In this document: one piece after another, positions 6,523 through 7,731 of the stretch
Layout of the letters: each line of letters opens with the position of its first letter
How positions within the stretch are numbered: position 1 is the first letter of the stretch
Assembly: GCA_003513015.1 (NCBI GenBank)
Contig: DOTA01000071.1
Location: 1-7,731, forward strand
Reading direction: 5' to 3'
Length of the DNA: 7,731 nucleotides
DNA from: Chloroflexota bacterium
GTDB lineage: Bacteria > Chloroflexota > Anaerolineae > Anaerolineales > UBA11858
The notes under the pieces: generated by a model
What the model was told of the DNA's origin: nothing
Database searches by the model: none
Seen by the model: the letters and a program-made list of their open reading frames with translations, nothing else
Translations under genes and position numbers: made by a program

Positions 6523-7536
6523 ATGTCTGATAAACCGAAACTTGCAATGTACTGGTCAGCCTCCTGCGGTGGTTGCGAAATCTCCGTACTGAATATCCAC
6601 GAGCACATCCTGACCGTCGATGAAGTCTTCGATGTAGCCTTCTTCCCGTGCATCGCCGACTTCAAGGTGCATCACGTGGAAAGTTACCCCGATGGCTATA
6701 TCGACGTTTGCTTGTGGAACGGTGCGGTGCGCAACTCCGAAGGCGAGCATATGGCCCACCTGCTGCGCCAGAAATCCAAATTTATGGTGGCCTACGGCTC
6801 GTGCGCTTACGAAGGCTGCATCCCGGCCCTCTCGAACCTGACCTCCAAAGAGGCCACCTTCAACACCGTCTACTTCGATAACCCCTCCATCGACAACCCC
6901 AACAAGGTGCTGCCCACCGAGAGCGTGCAAGTTACTGAGGGAGAATTGACTCTCCCCACTTTCTGGAACACCGTCAAATCGCTGGATCAGGTTATCGATG
7001 TGGATTACTACCTGCCCGGATGTCCCCCCGAACCCCCGCAGATTTGGGCCGTGCTCCAGGTGATTGTGGGCGCCCTTTTGGAGGGCAAACCATTACCCCC
7101 GAAGGGTTCTCTGGTTGGGCATAGCGGCGTGGCCGTTTGCGAAGAATGCCCATTAGAAAAATCTGAGAAGACCATCACAAAGTTCTTCCGACCTTACGAG
7201 ATCGTTCCCGAACCCGGCGTTTGCCTGCTGGAGCAGGGCATCGTCTGCAATGGCCCGGCCACCGTGGGTGGCTGCGGCGCGCTCTGCCCGCAAGTGGGTA
7301 TGGGCTGCCGCGGCTGCTATGGCCCGCTGCCCGGTGTGGAGGATCAGGGCGGCAAGATGCTCTCCGCCATCGCTTCCGTGATTGGCGCGGGCGAAGCGGG
7401 CATGGATGAGCACGAAATCGAGCGCCAGATTGAAGCCGTGGTTGACACGATTGTTGACCCCGCCGGAACGTTCTACCGCTTCAGCATGGCGCACTCGCTA
7501 CTCGAACGGGCGAAAGTTAACGGTAAAGGAGAATAA
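6523..7536 (+). CDS. mvhG: [NiFe] hydrogenase small subunit, group 3c (MvhG type)
   Basis: The product is 337 residues, slightly longer than I expect for MvhG. The N-terminal half is the NiFe small-subunit fold with proximal-cluster ligands C15 and C18 (SASCGGCEIS), C94 (YGSCAYEGC) and C167 (LPGCPPEP). The C-terminal half has eight further cysteines, C206, C209, C234, C242, C251, C255, C262 and C265, enough for two more [4Fe-4S] clusters. The phrase NGAVRNSEGEHM is typical of the MvhG/FrhG-like small subunits. There is no twin-arginine signal peptide and no C-terminal membrane helix, so the enzyme is cytosolic and not an uptake type. Its clusters should carry electrons from the NiFe centre of the large subunit to MvhD. 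It starts one base after mvhD ends and is followed 4 bases later by mvhA. F420-reducing FrhG is the nearest alternative, but mvhD and hdrA next door and the absence of frhB in the window favour MvhG. Confidence 0.95.
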   Translation: MSDKPKLAMYWSASCGGCEISVLNIHEHILTVDEVFDVAFFPCIADFKVHHVESYPDGYIDVCLWNGAVRNSEGEHMAHLLRQKSKFMVAYGSCAYEGCIPALSNLTSKEATFNTVYFDNPSIDNPNKVLPTESVQVTEGELTLPTFWNTVKSLDQVIDVDYYLPGCPPEPPQIWAVLQVIVGALLEGKPLPPKGSLVGHSGVAVCEECPLEKSEKTITKFFRPYEIVPEPGVCLLEQGIVCNGPATVGGCGALCPQVGMGCRGCYGPLPGVEDQGGKMLSAIASVIGAGEAGMDEHEIERQIEAVVDTIVDPAGTFYRFSMAHSLLERAKVNGKGE

Positions 7537-7540
7537 GCCC

Positions 7541-7731
7541 ATGAAGAAAATTACCATTGATCCCATCACTCGCCTCGAAGGCCACGGCAAAATCGAAATC
7601 TTCCTCAATGACGAGGGCGATGTCGAAAACGCTTATCTCCAAATTCCGGAACTGCGCGGCTTCGAACAATTTTCCGTGGGACGCCCCGCCGAAGAGATGC
7701 CCCGCATCACCAACCGCATCTGCGGCGTGTG
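7541..7731 (+). CDS. mvhA: [NiFe] hydrogenase large subunit, group 3c (MvhA type), C-terminus beyond window
   Basis: Only the first 63 codons plus two bases are present. The start MKKITIDPITRLEGHGKIEI is the conserved N-terminus of NiFe large subunits, including the RLEGH motif. The fragment ends RITNRICGV followed by TG, which is the L1 motif RxCGxC: the first cysteine (C61) is visible and the second falls on the cut codon. These two cysteines are half of the NiFe ligand set; the C-terminal pair (DPCxxC) and any maturation cleavage site lie outside. The subunit should split H2 and pass electrons to MvhG. ATG 7541 is 4 bases after the mvhG stop, with AAGGAG at 7526-7531. The identity as a NiFe large subunit is secure; group 3c is inferred from the neighbours. 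Confidence 0.93.
   Translation, partial: MKKITIDPITRLEGHGKIEIFLNDEGDVENAYLQIPELRGFEQFSVGRPAEEMPRITNRICGV

Noticed and set aside
7153..7494. Minus-strand open frame opposite mvhG (and similar ones at 6556-6930, 4016-4579, 3497-3847 and 1234-1608)
   Set aside because: All are antisense shadows of clearly coding genes; none has a recognisable domain or a family match I can name.

Overview
The window is one densely packed, plus-strand gene cluster from an anaerobic bacterium. Both edges cut genes: a sensor kinase enters from the left and a hydrogenase large subunit runs off the right. Eight genes are complete or nearly so, gaps are 1 to 75 bases or the genes overlap, and no intergenic stretch reaches 300 bases. 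No tRNA, rRNA, CRISPR array, insertion sequence or convincing terminator is visible.

Left part (1-2501): a signalling module of three genes. It comprises a PAS-type histidine kinase missing its N-terminus, a receiver-histidine kinase hybrid, and a receiver-only response regulator. None has a DNA-binding output domain. Right part (2511-7731): an apparently complete set for a soluble HdrABC-MvhADG-type complex in the order hdrC-hdrB-hdrA-mvhD-mvhG-mvhA, although mvhA is cut after 63 codons.

Expected function, from established knowledge of these families: the group 3c [NiFe] hydrogenase (MvhAG) oxidises H2, MvhD passes electrons to HdrA, and the HdrA flavin bifurcates them. One electron goes to low-potential ferredoxin, the other through HdrC to the two non-cubane iron-sulfur clusters of HdrB, which reduce a disulfide. 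In methanogens that disulfide is CoM-S-S-CoB. This host looks bacterial (histidine kinases, strong Shine-Dalgarno sites), so the physiological acceptor is unknown. All cluster-binding cysteine motifs I could check are intact.

Organism: bacterial histidine kinases plus bacterial-style hdr/mvh genes suggest a hydrogen-metabolising anaerobe. An Anaerolineae-like Chloroflexota or a Desulfobacterota member are my best guesses, but the sequence alone does not settle this. The most interesting aspect is the contiguity of a phosphorelay lacking any DNA-binding output with the electron-bifurcating enzyme. The receiver-only protein might act on the complex or another protein directly, which is inference.
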